Source: Sulfurimicrobium sp964384915 (GTDB taxonomy: Bacteria; Pseudomonadota; Gammaproteobacteria; Burkholderiales; Sulfuricellaceae). Taken from it: a DNA stretch of 64,000 bases. This document shows, one piece after another, positions 8,917 to 17,020 of the stretch. Where the stretch lies: NCBI GenBank assembly GCA_964384915.1, contig CAYLMA010000002.1, positions 103,657 to 167,656 on the forward strand. Direction: 5' to 3'. Position 1 is the first letter of the stretch. The number at the start of each line of letters is the position of its first letter. The position numbers and the translations under genes were made by a program. Below the pieces are notes generated by a model, which was not told the DNA's origin, did not search any database, and saw only the letters and a list, made by a program, of their open reading frames with translations.

Positions 8917-10085
8917 CAGCCTTTAGCTCCAAAAATCATCTTGCGCGCCACGAAACGCTTCGCCGCCGGCAACAGGTCCAGCGCCGCCAAGCCCAGGCCG
9001 CGGCCCAGATTGATGCCGTGGTAGTCATTGGAAAACACCCGCACCAGCGCATCGGTGAACAGGATGCTGCCGCTGGTGTCCGCACTGCGCCCCGCGCGAT
9101 ATTTGGCCAGCATGGCCGCATTGCCGATTTCCGCGCGCGGCGCGCGCATGATCGCCTCGCCCAGCTCCCAGGCATCGCGCAAGCCCAGGTTGAACCCCTG
9201 ACCGGCCACCGGGTGCATGGTCTGCGCCGCGTTGCCGATCATGGCCATGCGCTGCGCCGTGACCGGGCGGGCATATTTCAGGCTCAAGGGAAAACTGGCG
9301 CGCCGCCCGGCGCTGGTGAAGGCGCCGAGACGGTCGCCGAAGCGCTCGTGGAGTTTGTCCAGGAAAGCCGGGTCATCGAGCTGGAGCAGGGCCTCGGCCT
9401 CCTCCGGCAGCGCCGTCCACACCAGGTCAAAGCCTGTCCCCGAAGGCAGCAGCGCCAGCGGCCCGTAGGGCGTGAAGCGCTCGTAGGCGGTATTGTGGTG
9501 CGGCAGCGCGGTGGTGACGTGGCAGATCACCGCCGTCTGGCCGTAATCCACCACGTGCCGCTCCACGCCACGCACCGCCCCCAGGCTGCGCCCGCCGTCG
9601 GCCAGCACCAGCAGGCTGGCGGTCACTTCGTGCTGCTGGCCGGCATGGCTGAATTCGGCCAGCGCGAAACCCGGCGTGCTTTTCACCGCATGCACCGTGG
9701 CACCGGTCAGGTAAAACGCGCTGTTTGCCGCCAGGGCCTGATGCAGCGCCGTGTTCAAGGCAGAATAATTGACCACATGGCCGAGCGCGGGAAGGCCGCA
9801 TTCCGCAGCCTGCAGCATGGCGCGCCCGAAGCCCCCGCGCTGGGAAATATGGATGGTCTCGATCGGCGAAGGCGCCTCGATGGCATTCCACACCCCCAGC
9901 CGCTGCAGCAGGATTTTTGCCCCCTGTGACAAGGCCAGGGCGCGCGGATCGGCGGGGCGGGAAAAATCGCTATTGGCTTCCAGCACCATCACTGCCAGGC
10001 CGCTGTCTTTCAGCGCCAGCGCCAGCGTGGCGCCCGCCGGCCCGCCGCCGGCGATGAGCACGTCAACATGGTTGGGAATGGTCAT
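8916..10085 (-). CDS. ubiH: UbiH-type 2-octaprenyl-6-methoxyphenol hydroxylase
   Basis: 389 residues from the ATG at 10085 (MTIPNHVDVLIAGGGPAGAT). FAD motif GGGPAG at the start, VLADGGRSLGAVRG in the middle and RMAMIGNAAQTMHPVAGQGF near the C-terminus place it in the same ubiquinone hydroxylase family as the next gene. DGG instead of DGx and GNAAQTMHP are features seen in UbiH proper. The start codon lies inside the outer arm of a REP-like palindrome and no Shine-Dalgarno is visible, so the native leader appears to have been replaced. The longer frame to 10166 only reads through the repeat. Confidence 0.88.
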   Translation of the reverse strand: MTIPNHVDVLIAGGGPAGATLALALKDSGLAVMVLEANSDFSRPADPRALALSQGAKILLQRLGVWNAIEAPSPIETIHISQRGGFGRAMLQAAECGLPALGHVVNYSALNTALHQALAANSAFYLTGATVHAVKSTPGFALAEFSHAGQQHEVTASLLVLADGGRSLGAVRGVERHVVDYGQTAVICHVTTALPHHNTAYERFTPYGPLALLPSGTGFDLVWTALPEEAEALLQLDDPAFLDKLHERFGDRLGAFTSAGRRASFPLSLKYARPVTAQRMAMIGNAAQTMHPVAGQGFNLGLRDAWELGEAIMRAPRAEIGNAAMLAKYRAGRSADTSGSILFTDALVRVFSNDYHGINLGRGLGLAALDLLPAAKRFVARKMIFGAKG

Positions 10086-10170
10086 TGCGAGGAGGCGCCA
10101 GCCGACGAAGCAATCTGGTTTTTCTCTAGGCGCACCAAAAGCAAGATTGCTTCGCCTTGCTCGCAATGAC
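10081..10170. repeat. REP-like palindrome, copy 1
   Basis: Outer arms GTCATTGCGAG and CTCGCAATGAC are exact inverted repeats. Inner arms GACGAAGCAATCT / AGATTGCTTCGCC are nearly so. The family, whose arms contain CGAAGCAATCT, is dispersed in many environmental proteobacteria. The left arm contains the ATG of ubiH, and the element separates ubiH from the GIY-YIG gene. Confidence 0.9.
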
Positions 10171-10175
10171 AGGTA

Positions 10176-10463
10176 TTAAATTTCATCGTACAAATCTTTC
10201 CAGTCCGGGTTGAAACCCTTGATCAAATCCAGCTTGTCCTGCCTCGATCCGCCCTTGATCTGCTTTTCGCGGCTGATCGCCCCGTAAGCATCCTCGCCGG
10301 CCTCAAAATATACCAGCTTATGCACGCGGTAGCGTTTGGTGAAACCTTCATGCGCATCTGTTTTATGTTCATAAACTCGGCGTTTCAGGTCATTGGTAAC
10401 CCCGGTGTAAAGCACTTTGTTGTTTTGATTGGTGAGAATGTAAACAAAGAACTGCCGCGGCAC
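10176..10463 (-). CDS. GIY-YIG nuclease family protein
   Basis: 95 residues, a stand-alone GIY-YIG domain: FVYILTNQNNKVLYTGVTNDLKRRVYEHK carries the YIL...YTG (GIY-YIG) strands and the catalytic Arg of the LKRR helix. The metal-binding Glu lies in AISREKQIKG, and WKDLYDEI ends it. Small proteins of this type (YhbQ/UPF0213-like) are common and their DNA targets are largely unknown. The gene is bracketed by two palindromes of the same repeat family, at 5 and 14 bp, which suggests that repeats and gene moved together. Confidence 0.88.
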   Translation of the reverse strand: MPRQFFVYILTNQNNKVLYTGVTNDLKRRVYEHKTDAHEGFTKRYRVHKLVYFEAGEDAYGAISREKQIKGGSRQDKLDLIKGFNPDWKDLYDEI

Positions 10464-10477
10464 GACACTACCATGCC

Positions 10478-10572
10478 GTCATTGCGAGGAGCAAAGCGAC
10501 GAAGCAATCTCGCTGTTGCCCCATGTCGCACAAAAAGCCAGATTGCTTCGTCACTGCGTTCCTCGCAATGAC
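10478..10572. repeat. REP-like palindrome, copy 2
   Basis: GTCATTGCGAGGA at the left and CCTCGCAATGAC at the right form the outer arms; GACGAAGCAATCT and AGATTGCTTCGTC the inner arms, around a ~30-bp centre. Its right arm supplies the last codons and the stop of pepP. Same family as the copies at 10081 and 15945. Confidence 0.92.
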
Positions 10573-11864
10573 ATTAAAGCCTCGATCTCCGTCACGGTCT
10601 TGGGCGCGCCGTGGGTCAACACCTCGCAGCCCTGTTCCGTCACCACCACATCGTCCTCGATACGGATGCCGATGTTCCAGAACTTCTCCGGCACGTCGTC
10701 GGCGGGGCGGATGTAGCAGCCCGGCTCCACCGTCAGCGCCATGCCTGGTTGCAGCAGCCGCCATTCGCCGCCCTGCTTGTACTCGCCCACGTCATGCACG
10801 TCCATCCCTAGCCAGTGGCCGGTGCGGTGCATGTAGAAGCGCTTGTAGCTTTCCTGCTCCAGCACTTCGGCCAGCGTTCCCCGGCACAGGCCAAGGTCGA
10901 TGAAGCCCTGCGCCAGCACCTTCAGCGCGGCGTCGTGCGGCGCGTTCCAGTGGCTGCCGGGGCGGACCTCGGCGATGGCCGCGGCCTGCGCCGCCAGCAC
11001 CAGTTCATACAGCGCCTGCTGCGCCGCGCTGAATTTGCCGTTGACCGGGAAGGTGCGGGTGATGTCTGCTGCGTAGCCGTCCAGTTCGCATCCGGCGTCG
11101 ATCAGCAGCAGGTCGCCACTTTTAAGCGGCGCATCGTTGAACACGTAATGCAGCACGCAGGCATTCGCCCCGCCCGCCACGATCGAAGTGTAGGCCGGCG
11201 CCTGCGCGCCATGGCGGCGGAACTCGTGCAGCAGTTCGGCCTCGATCTCGAATTCACGGCGCTCCGGCCGGCTCTCCCGCATGGCGCGCACATGGGCGGC
11301 GGCGGAAATCTCCGCGGCGCGGCGCATGGTGGCGATTTCCTCGGCGTCCTTGAAGAGCCGCATCTCGTCCAGCACGGCGCGCACGTCCCGGATCGCCCCC
11401 GGCGCGGTGATGCCGCTCCGCACCTGCTCGCGCACGCTGTTGAGCCAGCCCACGGCGCGGGCATCCCAGGCGCTGTCGGCGCCGAGGTGGAAATGCAGGC
11501 TGGGCTGGTCGGCCAGCAGCTTGGGCAGCATCTCGTCGAGCTGCGCGATGGGATGCGCCTCGTCGAAACCGAAGGCTGCTTGCGCGCCCTCCGGGCCATG
11601 GCGGAAACCATCCCAGATCTCGCGCTCCAGGTTTTTTTCGCGGCAAAACAGGATGCTCCGGGGCGGATTGGCTGCCACCAGCACCAGCACCGCTTCCGGC
11701 TCGACAAAGCCGGTGAGGTAATGGAAATAACTGTCGAAGCGGTAGGGGTAATGGCTGTCGCGATTGCGCGGCCGCTCCGGCGCGGTGGGAATGACGGCGA
11801 CGCCGCCGCCCATGGCAGAGGCAAGACGGAGGCGGCGTTGCTGGTATACTTGGAGGGTGTGCAT
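10551..11864 (-). CDS. pepP: Xaa-Pro aminopeptidase (aminopeptidase P)
   Basis: 437 residues (E. coli PepP has 441). It removes the N-terminal residue from peptides with proline in second position. The N-terminal creatinase-like domain spans to ~170, then the pita-bread M24B domain with the dinuclear-metal ligands in LLIDAGCELDGYAADITRTF (split: DAGCE and ADITR), HRTGHWLGMDVHD, TVEPGCY and IRIEDDVVVT. The last residues MSLRGTQ and the stop codon are encoded by the arm of REP copy 2, so the native C-terminus has been altered or replaced. It is divergent from rlpA, 9 bp away. Confidence 0.95.
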   Translation of the reverse strand: MHTLQVYQQRRLRLASAMGGGVAVIPTAPERPRNRDSHYPYRFDSYFHYLTGFVEPEAVLVLVAANPPRSILFCREKNLEREIWDGFRHGPEGAQAAFGFDEAHPIAQLDEMLPKLLADQPSLHFHLGADSAWDARAVGWLNSVREQVRSGITAPGAIRDVRAVLDEMRLFKDAEEIATMRRAAEISAAAHVRAMRESRPERREFEIEAELLHEFRRHGAQAPAYTSIVAGGANACVLHYVFNDAPLKSGDLLLIDAGCELDGYAADITRTFPVNGKFSAAQQALYELVLAAQAAAIAEVRPGSHWNAPHDAALKVLAQGFIDLGLCRGTLAEVLEQESYKRFYMHRTGHWLGMDVHDVGEYKQGGEWRLLQPGMALTVEPGCYIRPADDVPEKFWNIGIRIEDDVVVTEQGCEVLTHGAPKTVTEIEALMSLRGTQ

Positions 11865-11873
11865 TGAGATGAA

Positions 11874-12869
11874 ATGGACAGAGTTCCCATGATTATTCAG
11901 GATTTACCTGGCAAAAGCAAAATGGCGGCTTTCTTTCAGGCAGGTTTCCTGGTTTTTGCCGCAGCCACGCTCCTGCTCTCAGGCTGCTCTTCCGTAGCCC
12001 CCCGCCCCGAGCGCGCCGCAACCGCGCCTGTTGCCGGCAAGGCTCCCGCCAAGGGTGGAGGCTATTACCTGGACGACGGCCCCGGCGACAATCCGCCTGC
12101 CAACCTCGACGCCATCCCTGACGCAGAACCCAGGGCCGAACCCCTGCACAAATTCGCCAACCGGCCCTACACCGTGCTGGGCCAGAGCTTTACCCCCTCC
12201 ACCCAGCTTGGCCCCTACAAGAAGCGCGGCATCGCCTCGTGGTATGGGCGGCGCTACCACGGCCAGAAAACCGCGACTGGCGAAACCTACGACATGTACG
12301 CCATGACCGCCGCCCATCCCACGCTGCCGGTCCCGAGCTTCGCGCGCGTGACCAATATCGGCAACGGCAAAGCGGTGATCGTCCGCGTCAACGATCGCGG
12401 CCCGTTCCACAGCGGCCGGCTGATCGATCTTTCCTACACCGCCGCCTACAAGCTGGGCGTGCTCAGTGGCGGCACCAACCAGGTCGAAGTGGAAAGCCTC
12501 GATCCTGCCAATGGCCGGCTGGCTGCGGCAAATCCCCAGCCGCAAACACTGCAGACGACGGCTCTTGCCGCACCAGCACCGGTAGCGGAAGAAAAAATCG
12601 CCGCCACTCCGGACACGACGCCGCCCGTCAGCGGCAGCGATGGCAGCATCTTCCTGCAACTGGGCGCATTCAGCTCGCGCGACAATGCCGAGAATTTCAG
12701 CGCCCGGATGAAACTTGCCCTTGGGTCCATGGTGGAAAAACTGCACATCGCTGATGGCGGCGGGCTGTTCCGCGTGCGCCTCGGGCCTTACGCCAGCCGT
12801 AGCGAAGCAGGGCAGATGGCCACGCAAATCAGCCAGGCTGCGAATATCTCTACCGTCATCGCCCGTTAG
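11874..12869 (+). CDS. rlpA: septal ring lytic transglycosylase RlpA family lipoprotein
   Basis: 331 residues. A signal peptide ends in the lipobox LLLSGC, predicting an outer-membrane lipoprotein. The double-psi beta-barrel runs ~118-210 (GIASWYGRRYHGQKTATGE, VIVRVNDRGPFHSGRLIDLS) and a C-terminal SPOR domain ~258-330 (FLQLGAFSSRDNAENF) binds denuded septal glycan. RlpA cleaves such glycan strands during division. Alternative starts at 11889 and 11922 would shorten the n-region; 11922 gives the most typical lipoprotein signal. The dacC gene follows, as is common. Confidence 0.92.
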   Translation: MDRVPMIIQDLPGKSKMAAFFQAGFLVFAAATLLLSGCSSVAPRPERAATAPVAGKAPAKGGGYYLDDGPGDNPPANLDAIPDAEPRAEPLHKFANRPYTVLGQSFTPSTQLGPYKKRGIASWYGRRYHGQKTATGETYDMYAMTAAHPTLPVPSFARVTNIGNGKAVIVRVNDRGPFHSGRLIDLSYTAAYKLGVLSGGTNQVEVESLDPANGRLAAANPQPQTLQTTALAAPAPVAEEKIAATPDTTPPVSGSDGSIFLQLGAFSSRDNAENFSARMKLALGSMVEKLHIADGGGLFRVRLGPYASRSEAGQMATQISQAANISTVIAR

Positions 12870-12915
12870 TGGTGGCGCACGGGCCGGACCTGCGCGCTCC
12901 CTGCACAAACTCGCT

Positions 12916-12933
12916 GGGCCGGGGAACCGGCCC
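12916..12933. terminator. GC-rich hairpin after rlpA
   Basis: GGGCCGG and CCGGCCC flank a GGAA tetraloop 47 bp past the rlpA stop. There is no U-run, so it would be a weak or processing-type 3' hairpin; it sits just before the dacC promoter. Confidence 0.4.
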
Positions 12934-12950
12934 GGGCTCTGGCGGTCTGC

Positions 12951-12956
12951 TATAAT
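12951..12956 (+). promoter_or_regulatory. extended -10 promoter of dacC
   Basis: TGCTATAAT gives a perfect -10 with the TGn extension, 28 bp before the dacC ATG. No good -35 is seen, which fits an extended -10 promoter. CAGGAAA ahead of the ATG serves as the ribosome-binding site. Confidence 0.5.
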
Positions 12957-12983
12957 TCCGCGTCCCCGAATTCAGGAAATCCC

Positions 12984-14117
12984 ATGAAACACCTGCTGTT
13001 GCTGTTCACTTTTTTCTTTTCATTCAATGCCGTTGCCGACCAACTCCTGCCGCTCCCGCCCGCGCCGCCCGTCGCCGCGCGCGCCTACCTGCTGGCCGAC
13101 TTCTCCAGCGGGCGCCTGCTGGTGCAGCAAGGGGTCAACGACCGCGTCGAACCCGCTTCCCTGACCAAATTGATGACCGCCTACCTGACCTTCACCGCCC
13201 TCAAGCAGGGCCGCATCAAGATGAACCAGGTACTGCCGGTTTCCGAGAAGGCATGGCGCACCGAAGGCTCGCGCATGTTCATCGAGATGGACCGGCCGGT
13301 GACGGTAGACGAGCTGATCCACGGCATGATCATCCAGTCCGGCAACGACGCCTGCATCGCGCTGGCGGAAGGGGTTGCGGGCAGCGAGGAAGTGTTCGCC
13401 CAGATGATGAACCAGCAGGCGGCGCGGCTGGGGATGAAAAACACCCACTACATGAATTCGACCGGCCTGCCGCACCCGCAGCACTACACCACCGCCTACG
13501 ACCTGTCGCTGCTGGCGGCGGCGATCATTCGCGACTTCCCCGAGGATTTCAAGTACTACTCGATGAAGGATTACCGCTACAACAACATCACCCAGCCTAA
13601 CCGCAACCGCCTGCTGTGGCTCGACCCCAGCGTGGACGGCATGAAAACCGGGCATACCGAATCCGCCGGCTATTGCCTCATCGCCACGGCCAAGCGCAAC
13701 CCCATGCGCCTGATCTCGGTGGTGCTGGGCGCCTCCTCGGACAACGTGCGCGCCACCGAAAGCCAGAAGCTGCTCAACTACGGCTTCCAGTTCTTCGACA
13801 GCCACCGTGTCTACGCAAAAGGGCAGACCATCTCCAGCCTGCCGGTGTGGAAAGGCAAGGAGAAAACGCTTAAGGCGGGCGTCAGCCAGGATCTCCTCCT
13901 GACCCTGCCTAAGGGCCATTACAGCCGGGTCAAGGCCACTGTGACCAGCAAGCAGCCGCTGCTCGCGCCGATCGCCGCGGGCCAGGCCGTCGGCACCCTG
14001 CATCTCACGCTGGATGACAAGCCGCTGGCGGAATACCCCCTGCTGGCGCTGGAAGAAATGCCGCTCGCCAACATCTTCGGCCGCGCCTGGGACACCATCA
14101 AGCTATGGTTCAAATAG
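12984..14117 (+). CDS. dacC: D-alanyl-D-alanine carboxypeptidase (PBP5/6 type)
   Basis: 377 residues. The signal peptide is MKHLLLLFTFFFSFNAVA. The penicillin-binding triad is complete: S59-L-T-K62 (ASLTKLMTAY), S118-G-N120 and K220-T-G222 (DGMKTGHT). A C-terminal PBP5-C beta domain follows, then an amphipathic anchoring helix at the very end (NIFGRAWDTIKLWF). It trims the terminal D-Ala from peptidoglycan stems in the periplasm. The symbol could equally be dacA. It overlaps the aminotransferase gene by 13 bp. Confidence 0.94.
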   Translation: MKHLLLLFTFFFSFNAVADQLLPLPPAPPVAARAYLLADFSSGRLLVQQGVNDRVEPASLTKLMTAYLTFTALKQGRIKMNQVLPVSEKAWRTEGSRMFIEMDRPVTVDELIHGMIIQSGNDACIALAEGVAGSEEVFAQMMNQQAARLGMKNTHYMNSTGLPHPQHYTTAYDLSLLAAAIIRDFPEDFKYYSMKDYRYNNITQPNRNRLLWLDPSVDGMKTGHTESAGYCLIATAKRNPMRLISVVLGASSDNVRATESQKLLNYGFQFFDSHRVYAKGQTISSLPVWKGKEKTLKAGVSQDLLLTLPKGHYSRVKATVTSKQPLLAPIAAGQAVGTLHLTLDDKPLAEYPLLALEEMPLANIFGRAWDTIKLWFK

Positions 14118-14968
14118 TCCATCTCAACGGGCAGTTCCTGCCGCTGGAGGAAGCCCGCGTCCCGGTGCTGGACCGCGGCTTCATCTTCGGCGACGGCGTG
14201 TACGAGGTCATCCCGGTCTACTCGCGCCACCCGTTCCGCCTGCAGGACCACCTCAAGCGCCTGCAGCACAGCCTGGACGGCATCCGCCTCGCCAATCCGC
14301 ACAGCGACACGCAATGGAGCGCGCTGCTGCGCGAACTGATCGCCAGGAACGAGGGCGAGGACCAGTACGTCTACCTGCACATCACGCGCGGCGTGGCCAA
14401 GCGCGACCATGCCTTCCCCAGGGACACGCCGCCCACGGTGTTCATGATGAGCAGCCCGCTGCTGCCGCCCGACCCGGCCTTGCGCCAGAACGGCGTGGCT
14501 GCGGTCAGCGCCGTGGACAACCGCTGGCTGCGCTGCGACATCAAGGCCATTTCCCTGCTGCCCAACGTGCTTCTGAGGCAGATGGCCGTGGATGCCGGCA
14601 CGGCGGAAACCGTGCTGCTGCGTGACGGCTTCCTCAGCGAGGGCGCGGCCAGCAACATCTTCGTGGTCAAGGACGGCGTCCTGCTGGCGCCGCCGAAAGG
14701 GCCGCTCATGCTGCCCGGCATCACCTACGACGTGGTGCTGGAACTGGCCGCCGCCAACGGCATCCTGTTCCACGTGGAACCCATCGCGGAAAGCACGCTG
14801 CGCAACGCCGACGAAATCTGGCTCACTTCCTCCACCAAGGAAATCCTGCCCATCACCCACCTCGACGGCCAGGCCGTCGGCAGCGGCGCGCCGGGGCCGG
14901 TCTACCGCAGGCTGGACCGGCTTTACCAGGATTACAAGGCCACCACCATGCGCCAGCCGACACCATGA
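14105..14968 (+). CDS. dat: D-amino-acid aminotransferase (class IV PLP enzyme)
   Basis: 287 residues. A fold-type IV aminotransferase with the PLP lysine K147 in CDIKAISLLPNVL, and the cofactor-binding segments DGFLSEGAASNIFVVKDG and LPGIT. DRGFIFGDGVYEV at the start is characteristic of D-alanine/branched-chain aminotransferases. The overlap with dacC and proximity to ybeD-lipB suggest it handles D-alanine and D-glutamate for the wall, but a branched-chain or aminodeoxychorismate lyase-like activity cannot be excluded. Confidence 0.87.
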   Translation: MVQIVHLNGQFLPLEEARVPVLDRGFIFGDGVYEVIPVYSRHPFRLQDHLKRLQHSLDGIRLANPHSDTQWSALLRELIARNEGEDQYVYLHITRGVAKRDHAFPRDTPPTVFMMSSPLLPPDPALRQNGVAAVSAVDNRWLRCDIKAISLLPNVLLRQMAVDAGTAETVLLRDGFLSEGAASNIFVVKDGVLLAPPKGPLMLPGITYDVVLELAAANGILFHVEPIAESTLRNADEIWLTSSTKEILPITHLDGQAVGSGAPGPVYRRLDRLYQDYKATTMRQPTP

Positions 14969-15231
14969 GCGAGCCGGAAACCCTGCTGGTATTTCCCTGC
15001 GCCTTCCCCATCAAGATCATGGGGCGGAGCGAGGACGGCTTCGCCAACGCCATGCTGGAAGTGGTGCTGCGCCATGCGCCGGATTTCGATCCCGCGAGCA
15101 TGTCCATGAAGGCCAGCAGCGGCAACAAATACCTTTCCCTCACCTGCACCATCAATGCGACCTCGAAACAGCAGCTCGACGACCTGTACCGGGAAATCAC
15201 GGCGCATCCGATGGTGGTGATGGCGCTTTGA
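14965..15231 (+). CDS. ybeD: DUF493 (YbeD) family protein
   Basis: 88 residues with the YbeD pattern: LLVFPCAFPIKIMGRSEDGF at the start and KYLSLTCTINATSKQQLDDLYREITAHPMVVMAL at the end (an ACT-like beta-alpha-beta fold). Its function is unknown, but in very many proteobacteria it lies between dacA/dat and lipB, as here. Its ATG overlaps the aminotransferase stop (ATGA). Confidence 0.92.
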   Translation: MSEPETLLVFPCAFPIKIMGRSEDGFANAMLEVVLRHAPDFDPASMSMKASSGNKYLSLTCTINATSKQQLDDLYREITAHPMVVMAL

Positions 15232-15234
15232 GCC

Positions 15235-15318
15235 GTGAAGCGTGAAAGGTGAAATGTGAAAAGCGGGGCAACCAGCGAGGAATCATCCATTTCACGCTTC
15301 ACTTTTCACCCTTCACTC
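15235..15318. repeat. inverted repeat of GTGAAA-rich arms between ybeD and lipB
   Basis: The left arm reads GTGAAGCGTGAAAGGTGAAA and onwards to 15263; the right arm is its near-complement from 15289 (TTTCACGCTTCACTTTTCAC). It forms a long hairpin of about 28-bp arms. The apparent ATG of lipB lies in the left arm. Confidence 0.8.
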
Positions 15319-15960
15319 GAAGTGCGCCACCTCGGCCTGGCCGAATACCAGCCCACCTTCGACGCCATGAAAGCCTTCACGGCGCAGCGCGGCCCGGAAA
15401 CCCCGGACGAAATCTGGCTCTTGCAGCACCCCCCGGTCTACACCCTGGGCCTCGCCGGCAAGCCGGAGCACCTGCTGAACCGCACAGACATCCCGGTGGT
15501 GAACATCGACCGTGGCGGCCAGATCACCTACCACGGGCCGGGCCAGGTCGTGGCCTACCTGCTGCTCGACCTGAAGCGGCGCGGCATCGGCGTCAAGGAG
15601 CTGGTGCGGCGCCTGGAGCAGGCGATCATCGACCTCTTGGCCGCATACGGCGTCCATGCCCAGCGGCGCGACAAGGCGCCGGGCGTGTACGTCGGTGAAG
15701 CCAAGATCGCCGCGCTGGGGCTCAGGATCAAGAACCATTGCAGCTACCACGGCCTGTGTCTCAACGTGGACATGGACCTCGCGCCCTACGCCGACATCAA
15801 CCCCTGCGGCTACGCCGGGCTGCAGGTCACGCAGGCGCGCGACCACGGCATCGAAACCGGCGCGGCCAGGCTGGCAGAGGAACTGGCGCGGCAGTTGCAG
15901 CAGCAGTTGGGCTATACTGAAAAACAAATTAACCACGGGGCTTTGTCATTGCGAGCGTAA
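15256..15960 (+). CDS. lipB: lipoyl(octanoyl) transferase
   Basis: 234 residues as read from the ATG. LipB transfers octanoate from acyl-carrier protein to lipoyl domains. The family motifs are present: RGGQITYHGPGQVVAY, GVYVGEAKIAALGLRI with the catalytic lysine, and INPCGY with the catalytic cysteine. The first ~21 residues are encoded by the GTGAAA inverted repeat and look foreign; the GTG at 15322 (VRHLGLAEYQPTFDAM) is where homology would begin. The last residues (ALSLRA) and stop come from REP copy 3. Both ends have thus been remodelled by repeats. Confidence 0.93.
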   Translation: MKSGATSEESSISRFTFHPSLEVRHLGLAEYQPTFDAMKAFTAQRGPETPDEIWLLQHPPVYTLGLAGKPEHLLNRTDIPVVNIDRGGQITYHGPGQVVAYLLLDLKRRGIGVKELVRRLEQAIIDLLAAYGVHAQRRDKAPGVYVGEAKIAALGLRIKNHCSYHGLCLNVDMDLAPYADINPCGYAGLQVTQARDHGIETGAARLAEELARQLQQQLGYTEKQINHGALSLRA

Positions 15961-16032
15961 GCGAAGCAATCTCGTTTTTTATGTCGATAAAACAAATTCA
16001 GATTGCTTCGTCACTTTGCTCCTCGCAAAGAC
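15945..16032. repeat. REP-like palindrome, copy 3, nested in a second inverted repeat
   Basis: TTGTCATTGCGAG... and ...CTCGCAAAGACA form the outer arms and GCGAAGCAATCT / AGATTGCTTCGTC the inner ones, the family also found at 10081 and 10478. It is framed by AACCACGGGG (15931) and CCCCGTGGTT (ending 16055), arms of another repeat type. It encodes the lipB stop codon and fills most of the lipB-lipA gap. Confidence 0.88.
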
Positions 16033-16071
16033 AAAACCCCGTGCTCCCCGTGGTTCAACTCTAGGTTTTAC

Positions 16072-16998
16072 ATGGCAGACCCCAAACTTCACAAAGGCGC
16101 GGCCAAGACCTCGCGCATCCCGATCAAGATCGTACCCCAGGAACCGCTGCGCAAGCCGGCCTGGATACGCACCAAAATCGCCTCCGGCGGCAAGTTCGGC
16201 GAGATCAAGCAGATCCTGCGCGACAACAAGCTGCACACGGTGTGCGAGGAAGCCGCCTGCCCCAACATCGGCGAATGCTTCAGCCACGGCACCGCCACCT
16301 TCATGATCCTGGGCGACCTGTGCACGCGGCGCTGCCCGTTCTGCGACGTGGGCCACGGCAAGCCGCTGGCGCCGGACGCCAAGGAGCCGGAACAACTGGC
16401 GCGCACCATCGCCGCCATGAAGCTGAAATACGTGGTCATCACCAGCGTCGACCGCGACGACCTGCGCGACGGCGGGGCGGGGCACTTCGCCGCCTGCATA
16501 GAGGCGGTGCGCCAGGCTTCGCCCAACACCCGCATCGAGGTTCTGGTGCCGGACTTCCGCGGCCGCCTCGGAACCGCGCTGGCGATCCTCGGCAACGCGC
16601 CGCCCGACGTGCTCAACCACAACCTGGAAACCGTGCCGCGCCTCTACAAGCAGGCCCGCCCCGGCGCCGATTACGCCCACTCGCTGCAACTCTTGCGCGA
16701 CTTCAAGCAGGCACACCCCGCCATCCCGACCAAATCCGGCCTGATGGTCGGCCTGGGCGAAACGGATGAGGAAATCCTCGCCGTGATGCGCGACTTGCGC
16801 GCCCACGAGGTCGACATGCTGACCATAGGCCAATACCTGCAACCCTCGCGCCACCACCTGCCGGTCACGCGCTTCGTGCCGCCGGAGCAGTTCGAGGCCT
16901 TCTCGCTTGCGGCGACCGGAATGGGATTCAGGAACGCCGCCTGCGGGCCGATGGTGCGATCCAGCTACCACGCGGATTTGCAGGCGCACGACGTGTAA
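16072..16998 (+). CDS. lipA: lipoyl synthase (radical SAM)
   Basis: 308 residues from the ATG at 16072; the longer frame to 16003 reads through the repeat. It inserts two sulfur atoms into protein-bound octanoate. The auxiliary cluster cysteines are C58, C63 and C69 (CEEAACPNIGEC), and the radical-SAM cluster is C84-x3-C88-x2-C91 (CTRRCPFC). The terminal RSSYHA signature, whose serine ligates the auxiliary cluster, reads VRSSYHADLQ here. It is coupled to lipB, and an AT-richer island starts after its stop. Confidence 0.97.
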   Translation: MADPKLHKGAAKTSRIPIKIVPQEPLRKPAWIRTKIASGGKFGEIKQILRDNKLHTVCEEAACPNIGECFSHGTATFMILGDLCTRRCPFCDVGHGKPLAPDAKEPEQLARTIAAMKLKYVVITSVDRDDLRDGGAGHFAACIEAVRQASPNTRIEVLVPDFRGRLGTALAILGNAPPDVLNHNLETVPRLYKQARPGADYAHSLQLLRDFKQAHPAIPTKSGLMVGLGETDEEILAVMRDLRAHEVDMLTIGQYLQPSRHHLPVTRFVPPEQFEAFSLAATGMGFRNAACGPMVRSSYHADLQAHDV

Positions 16999-17020
16999 AC
17001 ATATGCTTTCCGTGACGGCA

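Noticed and set aside
10081..10572. CRISPR-like repeat pair
   Set aside because: Two palindromic ~90-bp units with a gene between them, not short direct repeats with spacers.
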